The notes beneath the pieces were generated by a model. The model was given only the letters and a program-made list of their open reading frames with translations, ran no database searches and had not been told where the DNA came from. Below are positions 28,401 to 36,370 of a DNA stretch of 36,370 bases, in pieces (position 1 is the first letter of the stretch; every line of letters begins with the position of its first letter). The translations under genes and the position numbers were made by a program. Source of the DNA: Cytauxzoon felis (taxonomy: Eukaryota > Apicomplexa > Aconoidasida > Piroplasmida > Theileriidae); NCBI GenBank assembly GCA_020283715.1, contig JAIQCW010000339.1, positions 1 to 36,370 of the forward strand. The letters run 5' to 3'.

Positions 28401-30446
28401 ATGTTTAAAAAATTTTGTATTGTTGGTACGGGACCGGCTGGATTATATACTGCTAAATATTTATTTAAATATAATAAACAATCTAAAATTGATTTATTTG
28501 AAAAATTATCTACACCCCTTGGATTACTGAAACACGGCGTTGCACCAGATCGACCAAATATAAGAAATACAGCAACAAAATTATTAGAACATAAACATCG
28601 AATCTTCTATAATACACAAATAGTAAGTATTAACCACATCAAATGATAATTTCCCAATGTTAACCTCCACTTTCATACTCCAACTAGACATAGTATCCAA
28701 ACTGATGAAGTTAGCGTTTAACAGAAGGTCCAATAAATATCTTCTCCATCTTATTTCTAATCTACCTCTCTTCATCCTGCCGTCAGCTCTTCTATTTACT
28801 TCCCCCTCCGCTTCCCGTAGATCATCCTCGGTATAATGTCTACCCGGAAGAATGTGAAGGTATAGAGAATGTAACCTCAAGTGGACTACCCGCAGCTGAT
28901 CTCAGGGAAGCGGAGGGGGAAGTATATAGAAGAGCTGTCTGCAAGACCTCGAGTGGAATGCCTAGTGAAAAGAAGGTGGAAAGGGTCTAACCTCAGGTGG
29001 AAGGTGATGATATTTATTGGACTAGATGAATGAGAATTATTATTGATATATTTGATTTGTGATAGTTTTATGATATTGATATAATATAAATTTTAGGGTA
29101 GAGATATATCGATTGATGTATTATTACGTTATTACGATTATTGTATATTGGCATGTGGAGCAGAATTGCCATGTGAATATAGGATAACGGGTGATGTTGT
29201 AAATGGTATATTTAATGGTATAGATATAATATATTGGTATAATAATTATCCTTATATAAATAAAAGATGTATAGAATATTTTGATTATTTATGTAAATTA
29301 GAATATAAAAATATTTATATAATAGGTAATGGTAATGTATCATTAGATATAGCTAGAATATTATTATTACCTAAAATTATATTAGAGGATACAGATATTA
29401 ATAAAATAGCATTAGATTATTTTAATAATTTAAATATAAATAAAATTAATATAATTGGTAGAAGAGGTTGGGTACAATCTAAATTTACAAATAAAGAATT
29501 AAGAGAATTAATAGAATCAAATTATATCTTACCAATATTAGATCCTAATGATTATAATAATTCATTAGATTATCTTTCTATAAAAGAATTAAATAATAGT
29601 AAAATTAATATAAAAAAACAACAATTATTCCAAATTATGGTAAATAATTGGAAATTAAGGAATAATACTAATAAAAAAATTATACATTTCCATTTTCTTA
29701 AAACAGTACACGAAATAAAATCTAATAATCAAATCAATATCACATCCATCATTCTAACAAAAAATACACTACATATCGATAATAATTCAATCAAAAATTC
29801 ATCAATTATATCACAAACTGTTCCTACATACACTCGAAGTACTGCTGTCAGCTATCCACCTGAGGTCCAATCAGACTCTCTTGGTCCTGCCGTCAGCTCT
29901 TCTAATTTGCTATCTCTAAAGAGTATAGCCACTCCCGGAGATCGTGGCAGTGAATACCCGGAAGAACAGGTAAATCTACCCGGAGGAACAGAATTTGTTA
30001 ACCTGGAAGAACGTGATATACTAAATAGACCTCAAGTGGAACCCGTAGCTGATCTACGTGAAGCGGAGGGCCAACTAAATAAAAAGGCCACCACGGCGAG
30101 TGGAAAGACCACAATTGCTAATTTAAGTGATACAATAACAACTTCCAATAGAGTTAAAAAATTGATACCATTGATATCAATATCATCGGATGAATATATT
30201 AGTTTAGATTGTGATTTATTGATAAAGTGTATAGGATTTGAGAATACATATGATACGAATGAATTATTATTACATGTAGATAATAAACGTGTATTTACAT
30301 GTGGTTGGATGAAGACTATAGGTAAAGGTGATATAAGTAATACTATTAGAGATACATTGAATTTATCATTATATTTATCATCATTGAATAATATATATGT
30401 TAATATTAATAAAGATATAATAGATTTATTAAAATGTCAGAATTAA
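28401..30446 (+). CDS. NADPH:adrenodoxin (ferredoxin) reductase, 523 aa
   Basis: FAD enzyme passing electrons from NADPH to mitochondrial ferredoxin for iron-sulfur cluster assembly. Exons 28401..28622 and 29097..30446; the 474-nt intron holds a modular element. FAD site VGTGPAGLY at residues 8-16, KHGVAPDRP, GRDISIDVLLRYYDYCILAC, NADP site IGNGNVSLD at about 150-158, GRRGWVQSKFTNKELRE, and the family's closing CGWMKTIGKGDISNTI. The N-terminus begins right at the FAD strand, so no transit peptide is visible; an upstream exon may be missed. Residues about 322-410 are an in-frame modular element, placed in the loop before the DCDLLIKCIGF strand. The last 13 nt overlap the next gene's first ATG. 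Confidence 0.88.
28760..29005 (+). repeat. Modular element 27 (adrenodoxin reductase intron 1)
   Basis: CTGCCGTCAGCTC, CTCCGCTTCCCGTAGATC, CTACCCGGAAGAATG, CCTCAAGTGGA, GATCTCAGGGAAGCGGAGG, CTGTCTGCAAGAC, CCTCAGGTGGA. Both arms are of the CTCCGCTTCC type. Confidence 0.9.
29830..30106 (+). repeat. Modular element 28, exonic and in frame
   Basis: In adrenodoxin reductase. Reads PPEVQSDSLGPAVSSSNLLS, LKSIATPGDRG, then YPEEQVNLPGGTEFVNLEER from CCCGGAAGAAC-type units, then VADLREAEGQLNKKA. No stop in about 277 nt. Confidence 0.92.
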
Positions 30447-33400
30447 ATTCAATTGATGATTGTATGGGATTAAAATTCCAACATGGTCCAAAATTTAAAA
30501 TTAATAATGAATGGTTAGATAATAGATGTATGATTATAGAATGTATAAATGAATATAATATTATTATAATATGTGATGGTATAGAATTGAAATTTTATTA
30601 TGCTGATAAATTAATAAATTCATTAATAAATAATAAAAATTATAATGACAATTTAATATTTAATATAAAATTTAATGAAATTATTATAAAAATTATTGTA
30701 AATGATATATTAATAGCATGTCAATTTAAAAATTTTATTATAGTTTATGATTTTATAAATAGGATAATAAAATCTAAATATGAATTTAAATATGAAATTT
30801 TAAATATAAATTGGCATGGAAATTCATTATTTTGTATAGATTTATATAATAATTTATATAAAATTAATAATAAATTAATTAAATTAAATATAAAATCATC
30901 AATAATATCAAAATCATTTAATGGTTATATGATATCATGTACAAATCAACCACTTGAACTTGTAAAATTTAAAGAAGATGATAATAATTTCAATCAAATA
31001 CCAATTATTTTACCAAATGATTATATTAATGATAATATTATCATAACTGGATGCTGTCTACTCTCAAATAATCTATGCTCATTAGGATTCATCATCAATA
31101 AACAAGATACACTCATTTCAATATACAATATCACACCCAATAATACACTACAACTATTATACTATACATTCAATGAATTATATATCAATACAACATTCGA
31201 TTTCAATCATTATGATGATATTCAACACGAAATTACAACTACCATTCCACCTGAAGTCCGATCCAACTCGCTTTCTCTTGCAGAGAGCTCTTTTAATTAT
31301 CTATCTCTAAAGAGTATAGCCACTCCCGGAGATCGTGGCGATAATAATGATATAACCTCAAGTGGACTACCCGCAGCTGATCTCAGGGAAGCGAAGGGGG
31401 AAGTAAATAGAGAAGCTGTCTGCAAGACGACCTTGGGTGGAGACGACAGGACTATAACCTCAGGTGGTGAAGACAAGGAAAGTAGTTCGTTTGTGGATGT
31501 GAATATACCGATGATTAGTTTTTATTGGATAAAAGAGTGGGAAGTATTATTGGTATGGTGTAGTAATTCTACTCAGGTTGTTATATTATCTTGTAATAAT
31601 AAATTAACATGTAATGATAAATGGATGGTATTATTAATGGAAGAAGGTTATTGTCTTGAAACATTAGATGATAATAATTATCCTAGAGGTTTGACAATAT
31701 GTAATACATTTAAAGATGAAATTTATAGAAAAAATTCATGTGCTGATACACCATTATTAATCAATCCACCAATTATACTATTACCACAAACTAATGGATT
31801 CATCACATTACACTATGCTGATACTCAAATTATCAATCATGATCTTACAACTAATACTATACTACCTTACATCAATTATACCAATAAAACAAATATACTC
31901 TTACAATCTATCGAAAATTTTAAACACAATACACAAGATCTTACATATAACGAAAATACATCAACAAAATGTCCTGCAGCTCCACCTGAGGTCCAATCAC
32001 TATCATCTACTGTTCCACTAGGCGTGGAGCCTTCTTTTAATTATCTATCTCTAAAGAGTATAGCCACTCCCGGAGATCGTGGCGAAGATGGAATGAAGAG
32101 TAGTACTGGACCTCAAGTGGAACCCGCAGCTGATCTCAGGGAAGCGAAGGGGGAAGTAAATAGAGAAGCTGACGGCAGGACCTCAAGTAGAGAAGCTGTC
32201 TGCAAGACGACCTCAGGTGTGACGCCTAGTGGAATGGACAGTAGAATTGGACATCAGGTGGAAAACAAGGAAAGGTTATCAAGTGTAGGATCATTGATGA
32301 TGGAGAAGATAGAGTTATTTTATGAGAGTGTAATAGATAGATTTAGGAATGTGATTAGAGATGATTTGGATTTTAATGAGAATTTGAAATTATTTGAGAT
32401 GTTATGTAATGGTATGTATTTATTTGAGAGTAATTTATTGGATATAGAAAAATTAGAATATAATATGGATATAGATATAAAAAATGAATTTAGTAATAAT
32501 TGGTATAATAAGATAATGATTATGAAAAATAATCAAGATGATTTAATATTAAGAATAAAAAATATGGATAATGATTTGAAATTATTAAATGAAAATGAAA
32601 ATAATAATAATAAAATTAATGAAATACCAGATGATATAAAATTATTACATGATAAAATTAAAGATTTAAAAATTAAAAATTCAATTAAAAATTTTAAAAT
32701 TATAAATTCTGAATTCAATTTAATAGAAATTGAACAAAAAGTTAATGAAATTGATAATTCATTAAATATTTTAATTGATAAATTAAATTATTATGAAAAT
32801 AGAATTAATAATATAGAAAATGATATTATTTTAAAAAAATTACAACAATTAAATTATAATAATAATAATAATACAAATCATCAAATTAATTTCGATTATC
32901 ATCAACAATTAAATAATATTACACAATTAATCAATAATATCAATCAATTATATAAAAATACATTCAATTTCAAACCAGATACTAATATTAAAAATATCAA
33001 TAAATTCAATAAATACAAACAATTATCATACAAAATACAACACAACTCTCTTCCACTCGGCGTGGAGCCCTCTTCTAATTACCTATCTCTAAAGAGTAAT
33101 GCCACTCCCGGAGATCGTGGCGATTTATACCCGGAAGAACAGGAAATGTCAACCCGGAAGAACGAAGATAATCAACCCCTAAGAACAGGAATTCTACCCG
33201 GAGGAACGGGAAATGTCAACCCGGAAGAACAGACCTCGAATGTATTTAATGGACCTCAAGTGGAAACCTCAAGTGGAAAACCCGCAGCTGATCTCAGGGA
33301 AGCGGAGGGGGAAGTAATTAAAAGAGCTGACGGCAGGAATGTAACCTCAGGTGGAACGGAAGGGGATATGATTTCATCTGTATTGGAACGGGAAATATTA

Positions 33401-33880
33401 CCGATGGATGGTATATGTGATGATGAGAGTGGTAGATTATTATCTATAGATTCTGTTAATGATAATTCTAGTGGATTGAATATGAATATATCGCAAGGAT
33501 CGTTATTTCAATCATATGATCCTAATAAATCATTATTTGGAACATCAACTGTACAATCAAGTAATACATTTGGTCATACTTCATATAAATTTGGTGAATC
33601 AAGCAATTTATTAAGTGGTATAAATCTAGGAGCTTCAACTTCAAATACAAGTATATTCTCATCATTTGCTACAAATAAATCATTAACTGATATTGCAGCA
33701 TCACAAGTTTCAAATAACACTACATTCACTGGATTATCAGGATTCACTAGCGGTAATTTCAAACCAACACAAAGTTTTTCAAATATTTCCTTTAATAATT
33801 TAAATAATAATAATAATAATACAACAAATCTTTCTGGTGATTTATGGAATCAATCCAGAAGATCAAACCCATTGGATTAA
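30434..33880 (+). CDS. Probable FG nucleoporin (Nup159/Nup214-like), 1148 aa, with three in-frame repeat insertions
   Basis: Single long exon. Residues 1-260 and 350-500 are beta-rich with repeated short strands (IIIICDGIEL, NSLFCIDLYN, WEVLLVWCSN), compatible with a beta-propeller. Residues about 615-870 are a long Asn/Lys-rich coiled coil. The C-terminal 180 residues are Ser/Thr/Asn-rich with SLFGTS, NTFGHTS and YKFGESS, like sparse FG repeats. Propeller, coiled coil and FG together suggest a Nup159/Nup214-type pore protein on the cytoplasmic face, but this rests on architecture alone. Modular elements are read through at about residues 270-345, 514-610 and 870-975, always at domain borders or within the propeller's loops. 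The start overlaps the upstream gene; Met11 (30464) is an alternative start without overlap. Confidence 0.68.
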   Translation: MSELNSIDDCMGLKFQHGPKFKINNEWLDNRCMIIECINEYNIIIICDGIELKFYYADKLINSLINNKNYNDNLIFNIKFNEIIIKIIVNDILIACQFKNFIIVYDFINRIIKSKYEFKYEILNINWHGNSLFCIDLYNNLYKINNKLIKLNIKSSIISKSFNGYMISCTNQPLELVKFKEDDNNFNQIPIILPNDYINDNIIITGCCLLSNNLCSLGFIINKQDTLISIYNITPNNTLQLLYYTFNELYINTTFDFNHYDDIQHEITTTIPPEVRSNSLSLAESSFNYLSLKSIATPGDRGDNNDITSSGLPAADLREAKGEVNREAVCKTTLGGDDRTITSGGEDKESSSFVDVNIPMISFYWIKEWEVLLVWCSNSTQVVILSCNNKLTCNDKWMVLLMEEGYCLETLDDNNYPRGLTICNTFKDEIYRKNSCADTPLLINPPIILLPQTNGFITLHYADTQIINHDLTTNTILPYINYTNKTNILLQSIENFKHNTQDLTYNENTSTKCPAAPPEVQSLSSTVPLGVEPSFNYLSLKSIATPGDRGEDGMKSSTGPQVEPAADLREAKGEVNREADGRTSSREAVCKTTSGVTPSGMDSRIGHQVENKERLSSVGSLMMEKIELFYESVIDRFRNVIRDDLDFNENLKLFEMLCNGMYLFESNLLDIEKLEYNMDIDIKNEFSNNWYNKIMIMKNNQDDLILRIKNMDNDLKLLNENENNNNKINEIPDDIKLLHDKIKDLKIKNSIKNFKIINSEFNLIEIEQKVNEIDNSLNILIDKLNYYENRINNIENDIILKKLQQLNYNNNNNTNHQINFDYHQQLNNITQLINNINQLYKNTFNFKPDTNIKNINKFNKYKQLSYKIQHNSLPLGVEPSSNYLSLKSNATPGDRGDLYPEEQEMSTRKNEDNQPLRTGILPGGTGNVNPEEQTSNVFNGPQVETSSGKPAADLREAEGEVIKRADGRNVTSGGTEGDMISSVLEREILPMDGICDDESGRLLSIDSVNDNSSGLNMNISQGSLFQSYDPNKSLFGTSTVQSSNTFGHTSYKFGESSNLLSGINLGASTSNTSIFSSFATNKSLTDIAASQVSNNTTFTGLSGFTSGNFKPTQSFSNISFNNLNNNNNNTTNLSGDLWNQSRRSNPLD
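31243..31465 (+). repeat. Modular element 29, exonic and in frame
   Basis: First insertion in the nucleoporin-like gene: PPEVRSNSLSLAESSFNYLS, LKSIATPGDRGD, TSSGLPAADLREAKGEVN, REAVCKTTLGG. Confidence 0.92.
31976..32262 (+). repeat. Modular element 30, exonic and in frame
   Basis: Second insertion: PPEVQSLSSTVPLGVEPSFN, YLSLKSIATPGDRG, PAADLREAKGEVNREADGR, then a second tail REAVCKTTSGV, showing that the CTGACGGCAGG and CTGTCTGCAAGACG modules can both be present in series. Confidence 0.92.
33045..33356 (+). repeat. Modular element 31, exonic, in frame, with internal tandem units
   Basis: Third insertion: SSNYLSLKSNATPGDRGD, then five degenerate 20-24 nt units of the ACCCGGAAGAACA / ACCCCTAAGAACA type (33128-33232), then PAADLREAEGEVIKRADGR. 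This is the longest exonic copy. Confidence 0.92.
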
Positions 33881-33986
33881 TATTTGTCACAAATTATTGA
33901 TATATGTATTAAATAAATGTAAAAAATATAAAAGGCATCATTTATATTTATCCAAATGTTGGTACTTATACAACAATAAATCTTAG

Positions 33987-34109
33987 GTCCATCCACTAGT
34001 CATTCCACATGAGGCCACCTCAACCTCTCTTGTCTTGCAGACAGCTCTTCTAATTACCTCCCCCTCCGCTTCCCGGAGATCAGCTTCGGGTTTTCCACTT
34101 GAAATTACA
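33987..34109 (-). repeat. Modular element 32 (intergenic)
   Basis: CCACTAGTCATTCCACATGAGG, CTTGCAGACAGCTC, CTCCGCTTCCCGGAGATCAG, CCACTTGAAATTAC, then a TTCTTCCGGATTGA unit just after. Half element, near the start of the region leading to the gene at 34502. Confidence 0.83.
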
Positions 34110-34501
34110 TTAGTACCTTTATGTTCTTCCGGATTGATAATTTTAGTTTTTATGGGTTCTTCCCATATTTATTCTCGGAGATACTACTCTATAATGTGTT
34201 GTATCAGTATCCCCATTATTGTTATTTTACCCCAGCTTTAAAAGTCCTCAAAATGACTATTCTCGGGATGTTACTAAGATAATTTAGATGATTTAATCTA
34301 GATTATTTTAACAAATTATCTGTTGTTGTAATTAAAGGGTATCAGTCTCATTTCCTTAATAATATATTTTATTGGATATTTTACCCCATTGTATATGTTT
34401 GTTGAATAGAAAGAGTAAAATCGTTGCATTTACCAATTGTACGATAGATAACTCCTCCAATAGTATGTTGCCAATTGCTTTACTACAACAATTGCAAAAG
34501 A
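34110..34501. promoter_or_regulatory. Upstream region of secreted gene, weakly related to the duplicated cassette
   Basis: Shares CCCCATTATTGTTATTTTAC and a CCCCAGC run with the cassettes at 5481 and 26200, and leads into a similar signal peptide. Similarity is patchy, suggesting an older copy or shared promoter elements only. Confidence 0.4.
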
Positions 34502-36370
34502 ATGTACATTATCCCATTCTTCATTGTTGCATTATGTCAATATCAAATTGTAGGGAACAGGGATGTTCAACCAGTCGATGTTGATATTAGTATTAAAAGT
34601 AGCACCAACCAAATTGAGGTTAGGAAAACTCAGAGAGGTAACATTGTTAAATATAAAATTAGTCCTATTAGTGGATATGGATTCCATAAAATTTTAGATG
34701 ATGAACACTCCTTTTACGAATATGATTATTCTGATGGTTTTGAAAGCGTGACTGTATTTTACATTAAAGGGATTGATGAACCCATCATCGTTGAATTGTT
34801 ATACGAAGCTAAGACGGATTCAGATATTTCCAAATACATATACTACTTTCGATGTTATTACCGTGTATGGAAAAACTTACCTGATGTTTGTCATAAGATT
34901 GACGTTAATAAAATTATAAAATATATTCATGACCATTATTCCGCTGTAATTTTTCCAAATTTCGTAGATATAGATCTCAACCAAAGGGGCGGTAGTGCAT
35001 CCGTTGATGTTAAATGTAGCAAAACTTCCGGTGACGATAATTGGAATATCCAGTATATTCCAAAGAAAAGTTATTATATAGTTAACGTTAATGCTAGCGG
35101 TCAATTAATCTGGACAATTGATAAAGATTCTAAATTGCCAAGCGAGGTCAATCTCTCCATTTCTGATGAAGTTGTTGTTTCACTAACTTTCAGGGATCCT
35201 AAAGGTGAAAAGGAACCAGAGATTCTTATTTGCAGGCCATACCCAGGACTATCGAAAGATACCGTATCAGGGCATGATGATATTGATATTAAGAAAAAAG
35301 CAACTTTGGTTAAACATGTGAAGGATGAAGACGAAGAGGAAGAAGATGAGCAGGGAGTAATAGAAGATCAATATGAATGGACTCAGGGAATAGATGTCAA
35401 TGAAGAAGAAAAAAAGAAAGCCAGAGAGGAGAGAAGGAAGGCTATAGAAGAAGAAAGAAGACGGAAGGCAGAGGAAGCTAAGATTGAACTGGAGAAAGCC
35501 AAGAAGAGGGCCAAAGAGGCAGCTGAAGAGATAAGAGCTGAAGTAGAGTATAAGATTAAAGAAGAAGCTGACGAGGAATATAAAGATGTAAAATTAAGAA
35601 CAGCAGAAAAATTGAGACAAAAGGCTGAAAAGGCTCTAGAAGAAGCTCAAATGAAATATAATGATGCAAAGAAAGTATTAGATGATGTTGAGAGGAGGGC
35701 TAGGATCACTTCCCTAGATGCTAAGAATTCTATAGAAGATGCTAGATTAAAGGAAGAGGAATATAATAATGCTGTAGAATTGGCTAAAAATAAGAGAAAT
35801 GTTGCATCAATGGCTAAAGAAAATATCAAAGTGGCTGAAGAGACTCTGAAGGAGTTAGAAAAGGCTATTGTTAGAGCTGTAGCTGAAAGGAAGGCTAGGG
35901 AAGAAGAGGAAAAGGAAAGGAAAAGACTTGAGGCTCTTGCTAAGGAAGCAGCTTCCCGTATTGATGATTCATTTAAGGATAATTATAACTTGACTGATTC
36001 AATTTACGGAACTATAGACTCTAAAGGTGGAGATTATTTGTACACATACCCAACTAAGGATATAGAAATTTACTTGCCATTATTAGATGAATTATATTAT
36101 GTCAATAAATCAGATGGTGAGACCACTCACACTACTATTCTCATATCTCCTCATCGTGCCACCAAGGTAATCTATTGTAATCTTGTACTATGGAAATCTA
36201 AGGACAAGTATGAACATTGTAAGATTATTGATATCTTCAATAAAGATAGAGGAGAATTGATAATCCTCTCCATTCTCAATGATAAAACCTCATTAATTAT
36301 CCCTAGTTATTATGGTTGTAATATAAATGGTAAATGTCGTCATCTCAATTATGAACAATACAAGTCACTA
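34502..36370 (+). CDS. Secreted FAINT-like/coiled-coil protein, 3' end outside window (at least 623 aa)
   Basis: Open from ATG at 34502 to the window edge without a stop. Residues 1-18 (MYIIPFFIVALCQYQIVG) are a signal peptide closely resembling those at 5878 and 26199. Two FAINT-like modules follow (about 20-140 and 150-265; DVDISIKSSTNQIEV, YYIVNVNASGQLIWTID). Then comes an acidic stretch (EDEEEEDEQG, about 275-285), and a highly charged coiled coil of about 190 residues rich in Glu, Lys and Ala (about 300-490). Another FAINT-like module starts near 500 (SIYGTIDSKGGDYLYTY, KVIYCNLVLWKSKDKY). No repeat element interrupts it. Likely exported or surface-associated; partners unknown. Confidence 0.78.
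   Translation, partial: MYIIPFFIVALCQYQIVGNRDVQPVDVDISIKSSTNQIEVRKTQRGNIVKYKISPISGYGFHKILDDEHSFYEYDYSDGFESVTVFYIKGIDEPIIVELLYEAKTDSDISKYIYYFRCYYRVWKNLPDVCHKIDVNKIIKYIHDHYSAVIFPNFVDIDLNQRGGSASVDVKCSKTSGDDNWNIQYIPKKSYYIVNVNASGQLIWTIDKDSKLPSEVNLSISDEVVVSLTFRDPKGEKEPEILICRPYPGLSKDTVSGHDDIDIKKKATLVKHVKDEDEEEEDEQGVIEDQYEWTQGIDVNEEEKKKAREERRKAIEEERRRKAEEAKIELEKAKKRAKEAAEEIRAEVEYKIKEEADEEYKDVKLRTAEKLRQKAEKALEEAQMKYNDAKKVLDDVERRARITSLDAKNSIEDARLKEEEYNNAVELAKNKRNVASMAKENIKVAEETLKELEKAIVRAVAERKAREEEEKERKRLEALAKEAASRIDDSFKDNYNLTDSIYGTIDSKGGDYLYTYPTKDIEIYLPLLDELYYVNKSDGETTHTTILISPHRATKVIYCNLVLWKSKDKYEHCKIIDIFNKDRGELIILSILNDKTSLIIPSYYGCNINGKCRHLNYEQYKSL

Noticed and set aside
29830..30106. Exonic copy in adrenodoxin reductase as a spliced intron
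   Set aside because: A possible GTACTGC donor and CCAATAG acceptor flank it in phase, but the insert has no stop and all six exonic copies share frame and orientation, so read-through is favoured. Not fully excluded without cDNA.
617..34109. CRISPR array or bacterial REP repeats
   Set aside because: Copies are irregularly spaced, modular, lie inside introns and exons of eukaryotic genes, and there is no cas gene or fixed spacer length.
617..34109. Element copies as tRNA, snoRNA or other structured RNA genes
   Set aside because: The hairpin modules are interchangeable and order varies, no tRNA A/B boxes or cloverleaf could be drawn, and exonic copies keep a reading frame instead.

Overview
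The window is nuclear DNA of an apicomplexan piroplasm (Theileria/Cytauxzoon lineage). Signs of this are the AT-rich composition, short GT-AG introns (many 34-58 nt), several secreted proteins built from repeated FAINT/DUF529-like domains, an apicomplexan-type guanylyl cyclase, an N-myristoylated PP2C, and one ORF resembling the large species-specific families I associate with Theileria equi. No species can be fixed from the sequence alone. All gene models were assembled by eye from reading frames, splice signals and family resemblance.

Layout. 1-3593: the 3' part of a guanylyl cyclase (six exons). 3660-3978: a two-exon small gene. 4372-5007: a small membrane protein. 5481-5877: a duplicated promoter feeding a three-domain secreted FAINT-like protein (5878-7128). 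8082-9255 (minus): a four-helix membrane protein and URM1. 9484-11449: a six-exon PP2A-type catalytic subunit. 11483-14412 (minus): a coiled-coil protein and a multi-pass membrane protein. 14945-17917 (minus): six-exon EMC8/9-like gene whose third intron (about 2.1 kb) contains ORFs of a species-specific family. 19091-20368: PP2C. 21465-22550 and 23113-24294: two more FAINT-like secreted proteins. 24625-26199 (minus): a secreted alpha/beta hydrolase with three exons. 26976-27862 (minus): mitochondrial uS14 with three exons. 28401-30446: adrenodoxin reductase with two exons. 30434-33880: a probable FG nucleoporin. 34502 to the window end: a secreted FAINT-like/coiled-coil protein, cut by the edge.

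The dominant unexplained feature is a dispersed modular inverted-repeat element, about 90-340 bp, in some 32 copies (roughly a fifth of the window). It is made of interchangeable short palindromic modules. It sits between genes, inside introns (all five visible cyclase introns, two of five PP2A introns, and introns of EMC8/9, uS14, the hydrolase and adrenodoxin reductase), and inside exons of three genes. In exons, all six copies lie in the same orientation and the same reading frame, and add a recurring 50-100 residue peptide containing LKSxATPGDRG and ADLREAEGEVN. This resembles in principle the Rickettsia palindromic elements, which insert in frame into bacterial proteins, but here in a eukaryotic parasite.

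A second theme is cassette shuffling. About 450 bp of promoter plus signal peptide is shared, in inverted orientation, by the FAINT-like gene at 5878 and the otherwise unrelated hydrolase at 26199. Both copies are bounded by the modular element. A related signal peptide also starts the gene at 34502.
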